Below are positions 1-10,830 of a DNA stretch of 64,000 nt, in pieces; positions within the stretch are counted from its first letter, which is position 1, and the number at the start of each line of letters is the position of its first letter. The notes below the pieces were generated by a model that saw nothing but the letters and a program-made list of their open reading frames with translations, did not search any database and had not been told where the DNA came from. Source of the DNA: Cristatella mucedo (taxonomy: Eukaryota > Bryozoa > Phylactolaemata > Cristatellidae); the NCBI GenBank assembly GCA_009760855.2, contig WPIO01000055.1:1-64000 (forward strand). The letters are read 5' to 3'. Both the position numbers and the translations under genes were made by a program.

Positions 1-660
1 TGTCACTCACTTTTAGTCTAAGTTCTCTTGGTCTAGTGTAGCTTTCTTGAGAAGTGGCTTGACTACAGCTTTTTTGAAAGGTGCTGGGACCTTACCTGAG
101 GCTAATGAATATTAAAGATGGTTGGTTATGCATGGCAGCAGCAGATCAATGCAGTCGTAGGAGCAGAACAGTGGGAATAGGGTCCAGAGGACTTATTGTC
201 TTCTTTGATGGGTGAGATACGAAATTTTAGGACTAGTATCAACTAGTGACCTGCTTATATGCAGACATTGAGGCGCAGCCAGGAACCGAGGAACAGCATT
301 CTAGTGGGAAGGTTGTCATCGCAGAGATGGATTCCCTGATCTTGTCTATCTTCTGCACAAAGAATCGAGAGAAGCGATCGGCTAGATCATCTCAAGGATA
401 ATCAGGTAAGGAGCTAACCTGGGAACGGTTGAGGAGATGGTTTATTGTCGACATCAGCATTTTTGGATTGTGCATCTGTGATTCAACAATGTTTCTATGG
501 AAGCTAGACTTGGCCTTTGCTAGGATCGATTGGTACGACCTACAGTAGTCTTCATATGCCTGTCGATGGACAGTTAGTCCGGATCTTTTGTATGCCTTTT
601 TCAAGCTTTCATCTAGTAGAATTGGCTAGTTTAATGTCTGGTGGTACCAAACCTCATTCT
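1..660 (-). mobile_element. L2-B LINE fragment (linker and start of reverse transcriptase)
   Basis: Minus-strand fragment cut by the window start. Positions 604-392 encode the linker between endonuclease and reverse transcriptase, with words such as GLTVHRQAYEDYCRSYQ and HNPKMLMSTINHLLNR, also found at 54.9-55.2 kb and 5.85 kb. Lower positions give an SLDPIPT-like stretch that opens CR1/L2 reverse transcriptases. The frame is broken in several places, so the copy is dead. No 3' tail is visible. It abuts another L2-B piece at about 660-665 whose protein order does not continue into this one, so they are two separate copies. Confidence 0.7.
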
Positions 661-664
661 TCAT

Positions 665-1160
665 TAGTGTGCAGGAAGATCTTGGTCCAATTCACATCAA
701 TAATCTTTAGTCTCTCACTGACATATTGCTGCAACCATTGTATCGATGAATAACTGCTGCATTGGAAAAAATTAGACGTGCTCGATAAATACTCTGCGAT
801 CGATAACATTAAAAGCTGCCTAAAGATCGAGCAACAAGCAGAGAGACTCTACCTAATTCTGCATTAATAAGTAGGTCGGTTTTCACCTGAAGCAATGCTG
901 ACTCTCTGTTGCATAATTCGATCTAAAAACAGACTGGAAATTTCTAGCAAGGTTTTAATTTTACATATCTAAGTTCAGCTGGTCTGCCACGACCTGTTCT
1001 AGTGTCTATGAAGGGATGTTTGAATGGCGTGGAAAGTTGCTCGAGTTGCTCAAATATATTACGAACGTAATCATCACTGTTATACATATTACTCAATGAC
1101 TGGCCAAACAGTAGCTGTTTGAAGGTTGCAGGTGCAATACTTGAGGTTGATTCGCCTGAC
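665..1160 (-). mobile_element. L2-B LINE fragment (reverse transcriptase, motifs near AAFDTID)
   Basis: On the minus strand this matches the better copy at 60.9-61.2 kb: the SKTLEQVVADQL region, the NHSTESALL region (degraded), LLINAELGRVSLL, an AAFNVID version of AAFDTID near 800-830, and LQWLQQYVSERL against LQWFRSYLSGRL near 690-750. Several frame breaks and a missing piece after the AAFNVID motif show decay. It lies 5' of the linker fragment at 1-660 on the same strand, the wrong order for one element, so it is read as an independent truncated insertion. Confidence 0.65.
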
Positions 1161-1186
1161 TAATAAATGTCCTTATTCAGTTAGAT

Positions 1187-1231
1187 TCATGCTGAAAAGA
1201 CTAGTGCTTTAGCACAGTCTTTTCAGCATGA
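1187..1231. repeat. Perfect hairpin, 16-bp stem
   Basis: Bases 1187-1202 pair perfectly with 1216-1231. Inside this, GTGC (1204-1207) pairs with GCAC (1212-1215) around a TTTA loop, with one bulged A. It lies between the LINE fragment and the Ig exon. It is shorter than a usual metazoan pre-miRNA hairpin; it could be a small fold-back relic or a structured RNA. Confidence 0.6.
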
Positions 1232-1409
1232 TCCCTTTCTAGCCATCGTCTGCTACAATTCTTTCACTTTTGTCCAATGTTCTAGAAGACATATTGAGTT
1301 CTGTAAGAAATTACTGGACCTATTATTATTATCACTGTTTTGCAGTTCCAGCCAACACAGAATTATTCGTGACGTAGCAGGCAGTAAGTATGCTGGCTAT
1401 ATCACTTAC

Positions 1410-1766
1410 CAATTACTCGTAGAAGCTGAGACTGAGTAGCAGTGACGACATCGGTGTCTGATTTTAAAGAGCTTTTATAATATACCTGGCACGTGTAGTA
1501 CTGTTCCATTGACTTTCTAGCAAAGACAGGTACCGTATAGGCTCCACTTATCAAATTAGCTTGGCAAGATGTAAATGTTGCGGCTCCAAGTACGCCACCA
1601 CTTATGGTATATCCGTCATTGTAACACGTCACATAATCTGTTTTCAGACTTGAATTACCGCGAATCGTTACCCAATTGATGGGTGGCCCAGCTGGAACGT
1701 GGCACGTGAGCTTCACCTCTTCTCCAACATATGCAGGATTCTTATCCATAGTTAACCGGACGTCTC
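1410..1766 (-). CDS. Immunoglobulin-like domain exon (host gene, partial)
   Basis: Internal exon of an unnamed immunoglobulin-superfamily gene. The minus-strand frame encodes one Ig-like domain of about 119 residues. B-strand cysteine lies in VKLTC, the core tryptophan in INWV about 12 residues later, and the F-strand cysteine in YYTCQVYY; two further cysteines (VTCYND and FTSCQ) may form an extra disulphide. The exon is bounded by a TTTCAG acceptor (just above 1766) and a G|GTAAGTG donor (just below 1410). It is 357 bp and phase 1-1, the symmetric phase typical of shuffled extracellular Ig domains. The frame stays open upstream to about 1830, where a second TTTTAG acceptor lies, so a 421-bp exon is possible. 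No signal peptide, membrane segment or neighbouring exon was found; the gene presumably continues outside the window or its other exons are short. A decayed paralogous copy lies at 34.74-34.99 kb. Cell-surface adhesion or recognition is likely by family but not shown. Confidence 0.72.
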
Positions 1767-1830
1767 CTGAAACCGTAGATACACGCACGAGCTCTTGCTC
1801 GTCGCTTGGAGAAAGGCCGAGTGCATTTGG

Positions 1831-2694
1831 CTAAAATACGGATTTAATAAATTTAGTCAAACGAAATGCATCGCCATCACTTTTGGGTAATGCAACTACC
1901 CTCAAGATGAATTCAACGAGGATATATAGGCAGCGATTAATTCACCTGTGTAGCAGTGCAAATAAAAGATTTTTTAAAGCACATTAAATGCATATTCGAA
2001 GTAGCACAACAATAGAAACTCAAGAAGAATTCATGCGCCATAAAATGCCTATTTTCAGCTCCTGCTTATGGCATTTACACGGATGACTATGTGCAGTCGC
2101 TAGAAACCTTATCTATTCAGAATATACATCGGGATACCAGCTCTTCTCAAATTTTGTGGGCATGGGTGGCTGATCACCCGTGCGGGTTTCTACTACTACC
2201 ATGGACGCATCAAACCAGATAGTGAATATGCTCCATAAAAACTGATCAAAGCAGGAGTAACGGTTGTACTTTTCCTTAAAATTTGCTAGTAGCAGTCTAA
2301 TAATTTTTCACACTGCTAATAATAAGTTGGCATGGTACCAATATAGAACTTAATCTCTTCATTGACCATTTACACGTGCTGTACAGGAAGAGTGATCGAA
2401 GCACCGTGATTCTGCTGGAGCTACTAAATGGCTACATAAAGACGGTGTATAAGCACCCAGTGCCGATGGCCGTATGAAATAGTACTCTCGATGGCTTGAT
2501 AGGTTGGAGTGCTGAACCTGCAGTCGATCTTTAGTCCCTCGAGCCGTAATTATAGTTCAGAAATGAGTACCGTTGCATTGATCATCTGTCGAACCGTTTT
2601 TTAAATATATTTGAAGGGTCAATTATTTAAATTTCAATTAAATTTGCGTGTCGCGACTTACACTCATTTTATCACAAAATAATTGACATTTTAC
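1831..2694. other. Unassigned AT-rich sequence upstream of the Ig exon
   Basis: Probably intron of the Ig gene if the exon is real. No coding region, repeat or RNA gene recognised. Confidence 0.4.
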
Positions 2695-2770
2695 GAGCAA
2701 CTTACTCTAATTGTAACTCCCTTTTGGCTGGGCTACCAAAGAAAGCTATTATGCCACTATGAAGGAAGAA
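2695..2770 (+). mobile_element. Short L2-A LINE fragment
   Basis: About 70 bases match the L2-A segment that encodes the LAGLPKKAIR stretch (compare 58,025-58,085). No tail or other part of the element is recognisable around it. Confidence 0.45.
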
Positions 2771-2984
2771 ATACTTCGACACATTTTCTAACCGTTTTAG
2801 AATTAGTTCCTTGATCACAAAAGATGATCCGCTTACAATAACTGACCACTGATGAGATCCTCGTATTAGTATTGATCTACAAATCCCTACCAGTGTCCCT
2901 TGCACATTTCTGCGTTAGAATCTCAACAGAGCACTACGGTAGCCATATAAGCATCACTAGCCTACAATTTACACTAACGTAGCT

Positions 2985-3935
2985 GTTATTACCGATAAAC
3001 ACTAGAAATATAATCCTATGTCTACCAGTTATGTGAGACATGGAAATCCAATGACTTATAACTAAACAAAATAAGGCATGCTAAAGTCCAGTACCTGACA
3101 ATGTAAAAGGCATGGAGAAAAGTCCATCGTTCACTGCATGTCATAGTAAACACTAGAAAGACAGCCCATTTTCTGGTGTTTTCCGAAATTAGGAAATGGC
3201 TGTAACGAGTCGAGATTAATAAATAGTTAGATCTAGCAGCACCTCATGGATTGATGATTCACTGGAAATAAAATAATATTGCACATGCATGACATAGTAA
3301 GATGCACTTCGAATTGCTTGCAACTTTGGGTAAGGTTATTTCTCAACATACTTTTTATTTTCATATATAATTTTCATGCTTATTTCGGAGATACGTTAAC
3401 CTAACTCGCTGCATGTACCTCTTTCTGAGTTGGTACGACAGGCAAACTCGGTCTCTGGGAGTTTTCAGTTCTAATTAAGATGTTAATGACACTTCAAGCT
3501 TTTTATTGGGCTGCATATCCGTTGCAATGTTGCTTTTGCAATCCTTTGCGAATACACCGTGTATTTTAGACACGATATTTAAGTAATCATTTATTTTCAA
3601 TGAAAGCCTCAAGTTTGAGTCCGATCAGCCAATCAGTAAAGTGCTCAGGCAAACTAAGAGATGGCATGAAGACAGACACCCATAGCATCCTGTGAGGTAT
3701 ACCTATGCATGTCTTTTAAGGCGTTCTTTTCAAGCCATCTAAAAATTAACAAGAGAATGTACTTCTGAAACCAATTAAAGGGTTGATTTTGACAGCTAAC
3801 AGTTGAAACTATGACGTCTTACTGTGCATGGGGCTTGAACAAACAGCTGCAAGTTCGTGATGTCTTCTACGACACTTAACAATGCTGGCATTCATTAGCG
3901 ACGTTGCAATGCAGTAGTGCAGCAAAGCAAATTCC
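2985..3935. repeat. Segmental duplication, copy 1 (flank of Ig exon)
   Basis: Matches 38,540-39,480 in the same orientation through many short identical blocks: ATAATCCTAT near 3010, CCAGTACCTG near 3090, ACTAGAAAGACA near 3153, GTAACGAGTC near 3202, AAAAATTAACAAG near 3740, and CATTAGCGACGTTGCAATG near 3892 against CGATTAGCGATGCAGCCA near 39,443. Divergence is high, with many indels. With the paired Ig exons at 1.4 and 34.7 kb this indicates an old direct duplication. No coding sequence seen in it. Confidence 0.7.
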
Positions 3936-4570
3936 AAAGCGCATAAAACCAGGTTCTGAAACGAGCAGCTGCGTTTGAGATCGGTATATATTGCTCGTCA
4001 ACAAATATCCGAAAAGACGGCTATTTTTTTAAACAATTGTTAATTATCTGTCGAAGATAACACTTAATTACCCAGCTTGGACGTTCGTTAGAAGAAGGGT
4101 GCTCTAACATGTTAATATGCTAAATTTTGGATGCAACAAGAGAATGCTCGGTTACTCAGGGGCACCTAGGAGCAACTGATGGCACCTCTTGAAACTAGCA
4201 CTTGCAGGTGGCTCTTCCAGTGGCAATTACAGCCCACTAGCCACAGTGTTCAGCTGCCTAGCTTCAAAATCTTCCATGGAAGAATCGTTTACAGTGGGCC
4301 ATATGCTAATAGCGGTGTCGACGAACGCCAGCTCTCAAAGTTAGCTTGCACTAACTATCGCATGCACCAAAGCAAGAATCGTCAGCTCAGGAACAATGTT
4401 AGTTTTACATGAACGCAGATGTGTGCATACCTGGTGCAATTAGCAGGCTTTCTCTTTCTCGAATTAATCTCTCTCACTCTTCTTTGCTCTCTCGAATAAA
4501 TTATTGTTACATAGTCTCCACCTCAACCTAAAAAACTTAATTTGTATCCAGGACACTAATAACTAGCTGA
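3936..4570. other. Unassigned sequence
   Basis: No gene, RNA or repeat recognised. Confidence 0.3.
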
Positions 4571-5070
4571 AATAATAATAATAATATTATTATTAGCACA
4601 CTTGATGAAGCACCCTCAGAGAACTCAATCTCTTTTTAGGTGCTTTACCCTGTTCTACAAAGGAAACCCGAACCAATGGTTAGTAATAGAATGCTCGAGA
4701 AAAAATAATATTTACGTGGTTAGGGGTGACGCACAGGATCAGCATATAAATGTGGTTAGTGGCAGCATGCACAGTGTCAGCACGCATAAGCACGTAAAGG
4801 AAGAATCACAGGGAACCCCTAAATGCTGCGCGCTAAATAGGTGCGTTTTTTAATTTCTTTTTAATGTCGTCAAGGGGACATCGTGATGCAAATCGAGAGT
4901 GAGGCCCAGGCTTTGAGAGCGTACCCACTAAATGCATGGTCTCCGAAAGATTTGAGATTTTAGAAATTATAGGTAGACAGTTAAATTCCTAAAAGCCGGA
5001 AGGACGAAGTTTAGCTTGGTAGGGCAGTAGATCTGAGAATCACAAGCTGAAAAATGTGACATAACAGCAA
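4571..5070 (-). mobile_element. L2-B LINE 3' end, truncated
   Basis: Begins on the left with an AAT/ATT tail (4571-4596), followed by the reverse complement of the L2-B stem-loop and 3' UTR, then the degraded C-terminal reverse-transcriptase ORF end near 4880-5060. 5'-truncated. Confidence 0.8.
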
Positions 5071-5784
5071 CAAGCCTGATATTTTAAGGCAATGTTGGTG
5101 GAAGTCATGACCTAAGCCAGATTCCGACTCCAGACTTCCCTTCCAAACCACGTGCCTTGTCGATAGGTTACGTTACATCAGTCAACTGAAGATGGAGCTT
5201 ACAAGTGAAAAACGATATGATCTGACACAGCCATCCGAAGGCTTTCGTGCACTACTACCAGCTCACTATTCAACTGAAAAAACCCAACACTTTGATTTGA
5301 TTTAACTCTTTAGCAGGCTTTAATGCAGAAAGGCTAAGATAAATATAATAATTAATTGCATATAGCTTCATCTAAGTGCCTTGAAGTTGACTCTACCAGC
5401 TTCCAACATTTTGTGTAGAGGAATTGTAGCCTAGTGGTCCTTCAATAACCCAGAGGAACTCATCAGCTTTCACGCGATGGAGATCGTCGGATGTTAAAGC
5501 ACTGTAGATTTCGTCCCTCAGATGTTCGTCTGGGTTTCAAGTCGGAGTTGTGGTTCTGCTTACCTCGCTGGGATATCTCGATTGCCTCGAAGCCATAGTA
5601 ATAATCAAAGCCAGAGTTATATTCGGTTTCTGAAAACTATGTAACTGCTGCAGAACATCGATGCCGTGCTACCAAAAATCGATCGACAAAATAATGTAAG
5701 AGGATGGCAAGCGAACATTACGAAAGATGACTCCTCGCACCCTGTGTAGGGGCACAAAACTGAGAGCTAAAACATAATCCCATA
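5071..5784. other. Unassigned sequence
   Basis: No gene or repeat recognised. Confidence 0.3.
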
Positions 5785-6020
5785 CCATACCAATCAATCC
5801 TAGTTAAAAGCCAAGTCTAGCTTCGATAAACCCATTGTTGAATCACAGATGCGGAATCCCAAAATGCTGATGTCTGCGATGAACCATTTCCTTAATTGCT
5901 GCCAGGTTACCTCCTCAGCTAGGGATCATTGTGATGTTTTAGCTGACCTCTTCTCCAGCTTCTTTGTCAACAAAAAAGACAAAATCTTGAAGCCCACCCC
6001 TAATGTAGCAGCACCCCCCC
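5785..6020 (+). mobile_element. L2-B LINE fragment, left part (split by an L2-A insertion)
   Basis: Encodes the L2-B linker: RNPKMLMSAMNHFLN, then DLFSSFFVNKKDKI, matching the minus-strand linker at 392-604. It ends abruptly where L2-A sequence starts near 6030. The next part of L2-B reappears beyond the L2-A 3' end at about 8735, so this is the left half of an interrupted copy. Confidence 0.65.
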
Positions 6021-6029
6021 CTTGGAATT

Positions 6030-8690
6030 ATGCCCTCAATTCAGTGCAGCACCTTATGTTTATATTCAAGAAGGCTGCTAGTGATCTCATATTGAAGTTA
6101 ATATCTTTATTAAAGAAGAAAAGTAGTCCTCTAGGCTCTGTAGGAGACTTCCATATTCACGTTGACAACCCTAACAAAGCCAGGTCGGGCTCATATCTTG
6201 ACTGTCTGGAGAATTTTGGTTTGGCCCAACGCGTTAATCATAGCACCTACATCGGTGGCCACATTCTAGATCTCATGATCACTAAGGATGTCTTCCTCAC
6301 GGACCTTGAGGTGTTCCCACTGACCCTCTCAGATCATTGTTCGGTCTCTCTTTTACTATTCCTGGCTCCCTCGCACGTACAGGGCAATGCCGAATTTGTC
6401 AAACTATGTAACTTACATAGCATTGACATGGACAAGTTTTTTAAATCTGTTTGTGATGCAGGTCTTCTTGATCTGTATTCAGATCCGACCGGCAGCCTCG
6501 ATACCCTCACTGATGCTATGAACATAACACTCAGGAGTGCTCTTGACAAGCATGCTCCTGTTCGCTTTATCCGTGTTTGAAGTTTCGCAGATTCCTATCA
6601 ATTTACAAAAAAAAAAGATGCGCCGGGTTAAGCACAGGCTTGAACGCCGTTTCAATAAATTGGGGTCTCATGCAGGTCTAGCCAATTACAAAGACTTCCT
6701 CCGAGTTTACATCCGAAAGCTTAAAAAAACCGGAGCTTCTTTTTTCATTAAAAGCTTGATGAATTCCTGCCAATCGGACACTAAACAGGTTTACAAGACA
6801 GTAAACCATTGACTAGCCAATGCTGTGAGGTCTGATTCCCCAGATATTAAGGACTCAGCCGAAAAGTTTGCAGCCTTCTTTACTGAAAAAATTGCGCACA
6901 TTCGGGCCTCCATTAAGCCCCCTCCGACCAAAGCAATCGCCGTTCCTCAACCTGTGACCTTCCTTAAAAGGTTCTCCGATGTTTCTGCCTGTGATGTGGC
7001 TGCCTTAATAAGGTCTAGCAGAAAGAGCTCATCTCCTGAAGACCCTATACCTTCATCTCTGTGGTCTTCACTTGCAGACCAACTTAGCCCTGCCATAACC
7101 AAGATTTTTAATGCTTCTTTTGGAAAAGGAGTCGTCCCCAAGTCCTTCAAATCGGCAATCGTTAGACCTATTCTTAAAAAGCCTGGATTAGACACAGGAA
7201 TCCTAGCAAACTATCGTCCAGTTTGCCTTTTTTGTTCTTATCAAAGATTCTTGAAAAACTTGTTGCTAAGCAGCCAGTTGAACATATTGAAAATAATGGA
7301 ACGTCAGAAACATTTTAATCAGGGTTCAAGAGGCAGCACTCCACTGAAACCGTTCTCCTCCGTGTTAACAATGAAATTCTACATGGCAACGACGACGGGA
7401 ATGTCACTGCCCTACCTCTGCTAGATCTGTCTGCTGCCTTCGACACCATTGATCACGGAGTTCTGCTTGAACGATTGAGAACAACGATCGATCTGGCAGA
7501 CGAAGCACTGGCGTGGTTTAAGTCATACTTGTCTGGTCGTGTTCAATCCGTTTCGCGTGGGGGTCAGGTCTCACACACGAGAAGGGTCACCTGTGGAGTC
7601 CGCCAAGGGTCTGTACTCGGTCCTTTGCTGTTCTCCATTTATACACAACCTCTGGGGAAAGTGATTAAGGCCCATGGAATAGGATATCACTTCTATGCTG
7701 ACGATACTCAGTTGCATTTGTCATTCAGACCGTCGGAATTTGCTGCAGCAACTTAAAAATTGAATGCTTGCCTTGCCGATATTTGATCCTGGATGTCGGA
7801 ATACTTCCTGAAATTAAATGATGATAAAATCGAACTGCTGCTAATAGGACACCCTAAGCGTGTGGCTTGATTTAAAGGCTTTGCTCTTCTAATAGATGAT
7901 GCTATTGTGCGACCATCACCACGTGCTCGAAATTTAGGTGTCGTTTTCGACAGCTGCCTCAATTTTAACAGCTTCATTCAGAAGTCTGCTGCTCCAGCTA
8001 GCCACCACATCCGATCCCTATCCAAGATTAGGAGCTGTCTCCCACAGTGGCTTGTAAAAAATTTAACTAGCTCCTTAGTTCTGTCTCGGCTCGATTATTG
8101 TATACCCTTTATGGCTGGGCTGCCGAACAAAGCTATTAGGCCACTGCAGTGGACTATGAATATGGCTGCAAGGCTGGTCTTCAAGTCCTAGCGGTTTGAG
8201 CACGTGTCTCTTTTGCTAAAAGAGTTAGGATGGAGACCGGTTGAGCAACGGGTACAGAGAAAAGTTCTTATGCTGACCCACAAGGCCTGCCACGGCTTGG
8301 CTACTTCATACCTAGCTGAACTGCTGCATCAGTTTCAGCCTGTTCGCGTCCTCAGGTACTGTGTGGACAATGAATTAGCTATCCCATTCTTCCGCTCAAA
8401 GACCGTTGGCGATAGAAGCTCTAGCTCTGCAGGTCCTAGACTGTGGAACTTGCTTCCACAATTCTTACTCATCGACAACTACTCTCCTACTGCCGAATAT
8501 GGCACATCCTTTTCAGCGGTCCTGAGCTGCTAATTCTATGCTACTCACTACCTCAACTGCTCACCTGACTCTGCTATGCTTCCCACTTTTTCTTTGTTGC
8601 GTGAGACGAAGTCTGTTGGGTACCGAATGCGTAACGAAAGCCGCTTAGGCTGTGAGTGCCCTATACAAAACTCTCCTGCGTAACACCCAC
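6030..8690 (+). mobile_element. L2-A LINE, longest copy, 5'-truncated
   Basis: Non-LTR retrotransposon of the CR1/L2 group. In order it encodes the C-terminal part of an APE-type endonuclease (VGDFHIHVDNPNKARSG near 6135-6190, GGHILDLMITKD near 6255-6290, SDHCSVSL near 6330-6350), a linker (KHRLERRFNKL near 6630-6665), and reverse transcriptase: SSPEDPIPSSLW near 7030-7065, ILANYRPV near 7198-7222, LDLSAAFDTIDHG near 7422-7460, GVRQGSVLGPLLFSIYTQPL near 7595-7655, YADDTQL near 7695-7715, and the C-terminal LSRLDYC region near 8080-8100. Its 3' UTR ends in GGAGATACATTAC near 8680. Several frame shifts and stops split it into short open stretches, so it is not autonomous now. It sits within an older L2-B copy (5785-6020 and 8735-8890). 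Confidence 0.85.
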
Positions 8691-8734
8691 ATGGTCTTTA
8701 TGACTTTGTGGAGTTACAGACGGAGATACATTAC

Positions 8735-8880
8735 CACTATCACTATACAAGGATGGGTAGATCTTCTGCTGCCATGCATAACTAACATCATGAATACGTC
8801 AATAGCTTCAGGCAACACTTTGACTAGAAATCGGCTTTTGAAGTGGCAACTATTATACAACATAACGTTCACTGTGGGCA
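8735..8880 (+). mobile_element. L2-B LINE fragment, right part of interrupted copy
   Basis: Encodes LLLPCITNIMNTSIASGN, the N-terminal reverse-transcriptase segment that follows the linker in L2-B (the degraded equivalent lies at about 60-130 on the minus strand). It resumes about 45 bases after the L2-A tail, consistent with L2-A having inserted into this L2-B copy. Confidence 0.6.
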
Positions 8881-8886
8881 CTGTTA

Positions 8887-8965
8887 CGTTACTGTGCCTC
8901 CGGCTGCAGCAGCGCGGGTGGAGTTCTCACGGAGACACGAAGACACGAGTGGACGAACGTGAGAG
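8887..8965 (-). repeat. Half copy of MITE-like repeat M
   Basis: Matches the reverse complement of 46,290-46,355: the terminal stretch GTTACTGTGCCTCCGGC and then GGAGACACGAAGACA, in the same order and spacing. The second terminal repeat is missing. See the complete fold-back at 46,231-46,354. Confidence 0.6.
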
Positions 8966-9879
8966 GTGAATGAGACTCACTCTGTATTCCCCCAGCTGGT
9001 ACATATACGAGCCAGGGGGATAACTCACCACAGATATGGGAGTGCATCTGTTTGGTGGTCACATTCTTACATTAAAGGCTGCACCGAGTCAATTGCTCAA
9101 CCACCTGCTGGTGCAGGTGGGGCATACATTAGTGGCCGAGAAGCAAACTGCATGCACACCAGCACACATGCTGTTAAAGCGTTCTGCTCGTTCAATATTG
9201 GGAAAATCAATGCAATGGACTCCAAGATGTGGTCGTAATGGATCCCTATATGCCCTGGCCATTGCTGTCGATCGCTATGCATCGCCCAAGATTGAACATA
9301 TTGGTTTTAAAGTAATAAGTCACCGAAGTCAAATGTAACGTGACATTAGAAATGGAGCTGAGTGCCGACCGATTTATCGCCGACTGCCTATGGATTGTGA
9401 TATTAAGCCAACTGCCACTGTGTGTGCGATCGCCATTCATTAATGAGGGACAAATAACGTGCAAAGTAGCTTGAACATGTATGGTTTCCCTTTGAACACG
9501 ATGGAAATGTTAAATGCAATCGACTAGATTGGAGTTTTCGGCCGGCCACAGTTTTGTCCACAGTGTCTCTCGGATTTCCTATTTCGAGCCGAGCCATTCG
9601 CCATATATTTCCATTAGTTTGCAGGCTTTGTGTGAGCACGATTTAATTCGAATGAAGTGGTTGCACTTAAAACAATGGTGCTTTTTAATATGCACGTACA
9701 ATATGTCATAGAGAAACTTGATTGCTGGGTATTTTTGTTCGGATAGTTGTGGATGGAGGGGTAATTGGCCACGGCATATTGCAAGCCGATTCCAATGCAT
9801 TGCACAGGTAATATGTTTTTTAATGTCATAGTACGATTGCCGACTATATCGAGGATGTGAGCAACTGCATTCGCTCTAT
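8966..9879. other. Unassigned sequence
   Basis: Several overlapping open frames of 60-100 residues on both strands, none resembling a known family and none with a clear coding bias. No repeat recognised. Confidence 0.3.
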
Positions 9880-10830
9880 AATAGATAATAATGACGAAAT
9901 ATTATTAGAAATTCGATAAACCGACCTCAGGAAACTCGACTCCTTTCCCAGGCGAATCGTACGTGTTGCCGCAAGGGAAAACACGATTGAACGGTGAGTA
10001 ATATCATGCTTGATATGCAACATGAATAAACAAAGTTAGAGGTGACATGCAGCAGGATTCAGCATGCAAGGTGCTGTTAGTGGCAACATGCACAGTGTCC
10101 AGCATGCATAAGCACATGAAGGACTCGGATTCACAGGTGGGGACCCACAAACTGCTGTCCTAAATAGATGTGTTTTTGAGTCTTCTTAAGTTTTGACCAG
10201 GCAGGGGATATTCTGACGCAGGGTCGGGAGTGGTTGTTTCCAGGCTTTGGGGAGCATACGAACGCTCACTAAGCGCAACCGGTCCTCCAAAGGTTTTGAG
10301 GTTGCTACGAGTAGAACTGTTGGATTCTCGAAAAGCGGGTGTGTACGATGCTTGGCCTGTATGGGGGACGTATAATCCCAGAGGAGAGATAGGCTTGGAA
10401 ATAGGCCATAAGTATGAAAGCCTGGACCTAAACGTGAGCGGACTAAAACCTCTGAAGCTCGCATCTGTTGCATTGGACTGCGATCCAGTGCAGGTGCGGG
10501 CGAGACGTGGTGTGATGTGGCAACTGCGACGCTCATCGACAGACAAGCAGCCTAGCTGCTGAGTTCGCACAGTACTGTAAGCGAATGATTGTGCATGCCG
10601 GGAGGCCATGCCAAGTCAGCTGCGCTACAGCAGTCAAGATGGGATGTCACGAATGTACGGATCAACTAGACTTTGTGTATCCTTATGCTTAACACAAGCC
10701 CGAATTTACCAGTTGTTATGAAGCTGAAAGTAGGGCAGACCCTTGACCGTGTGGAGCTGACGTGGTCGTCTAACGAGAGGGTCGCTGCGTTGGAACATGA
10801 CACCTAATTTTCGAGCTTTTTGAGCTTATT
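9880..10830 (-). mobile_element. L2-B LINE 3' part, truncated
   Basis: Degraded tail near 9885-9930, stem-loop and 3' UTR to about 10,180, then the minus-strand C-terminal reverse-transcriptase ORF to about 10,830. Recognisable words in broken frames include RSCHITP, FRSRLSYL and VVTSHHVSP-like variants. Non-functional. Confidence 0.8.
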
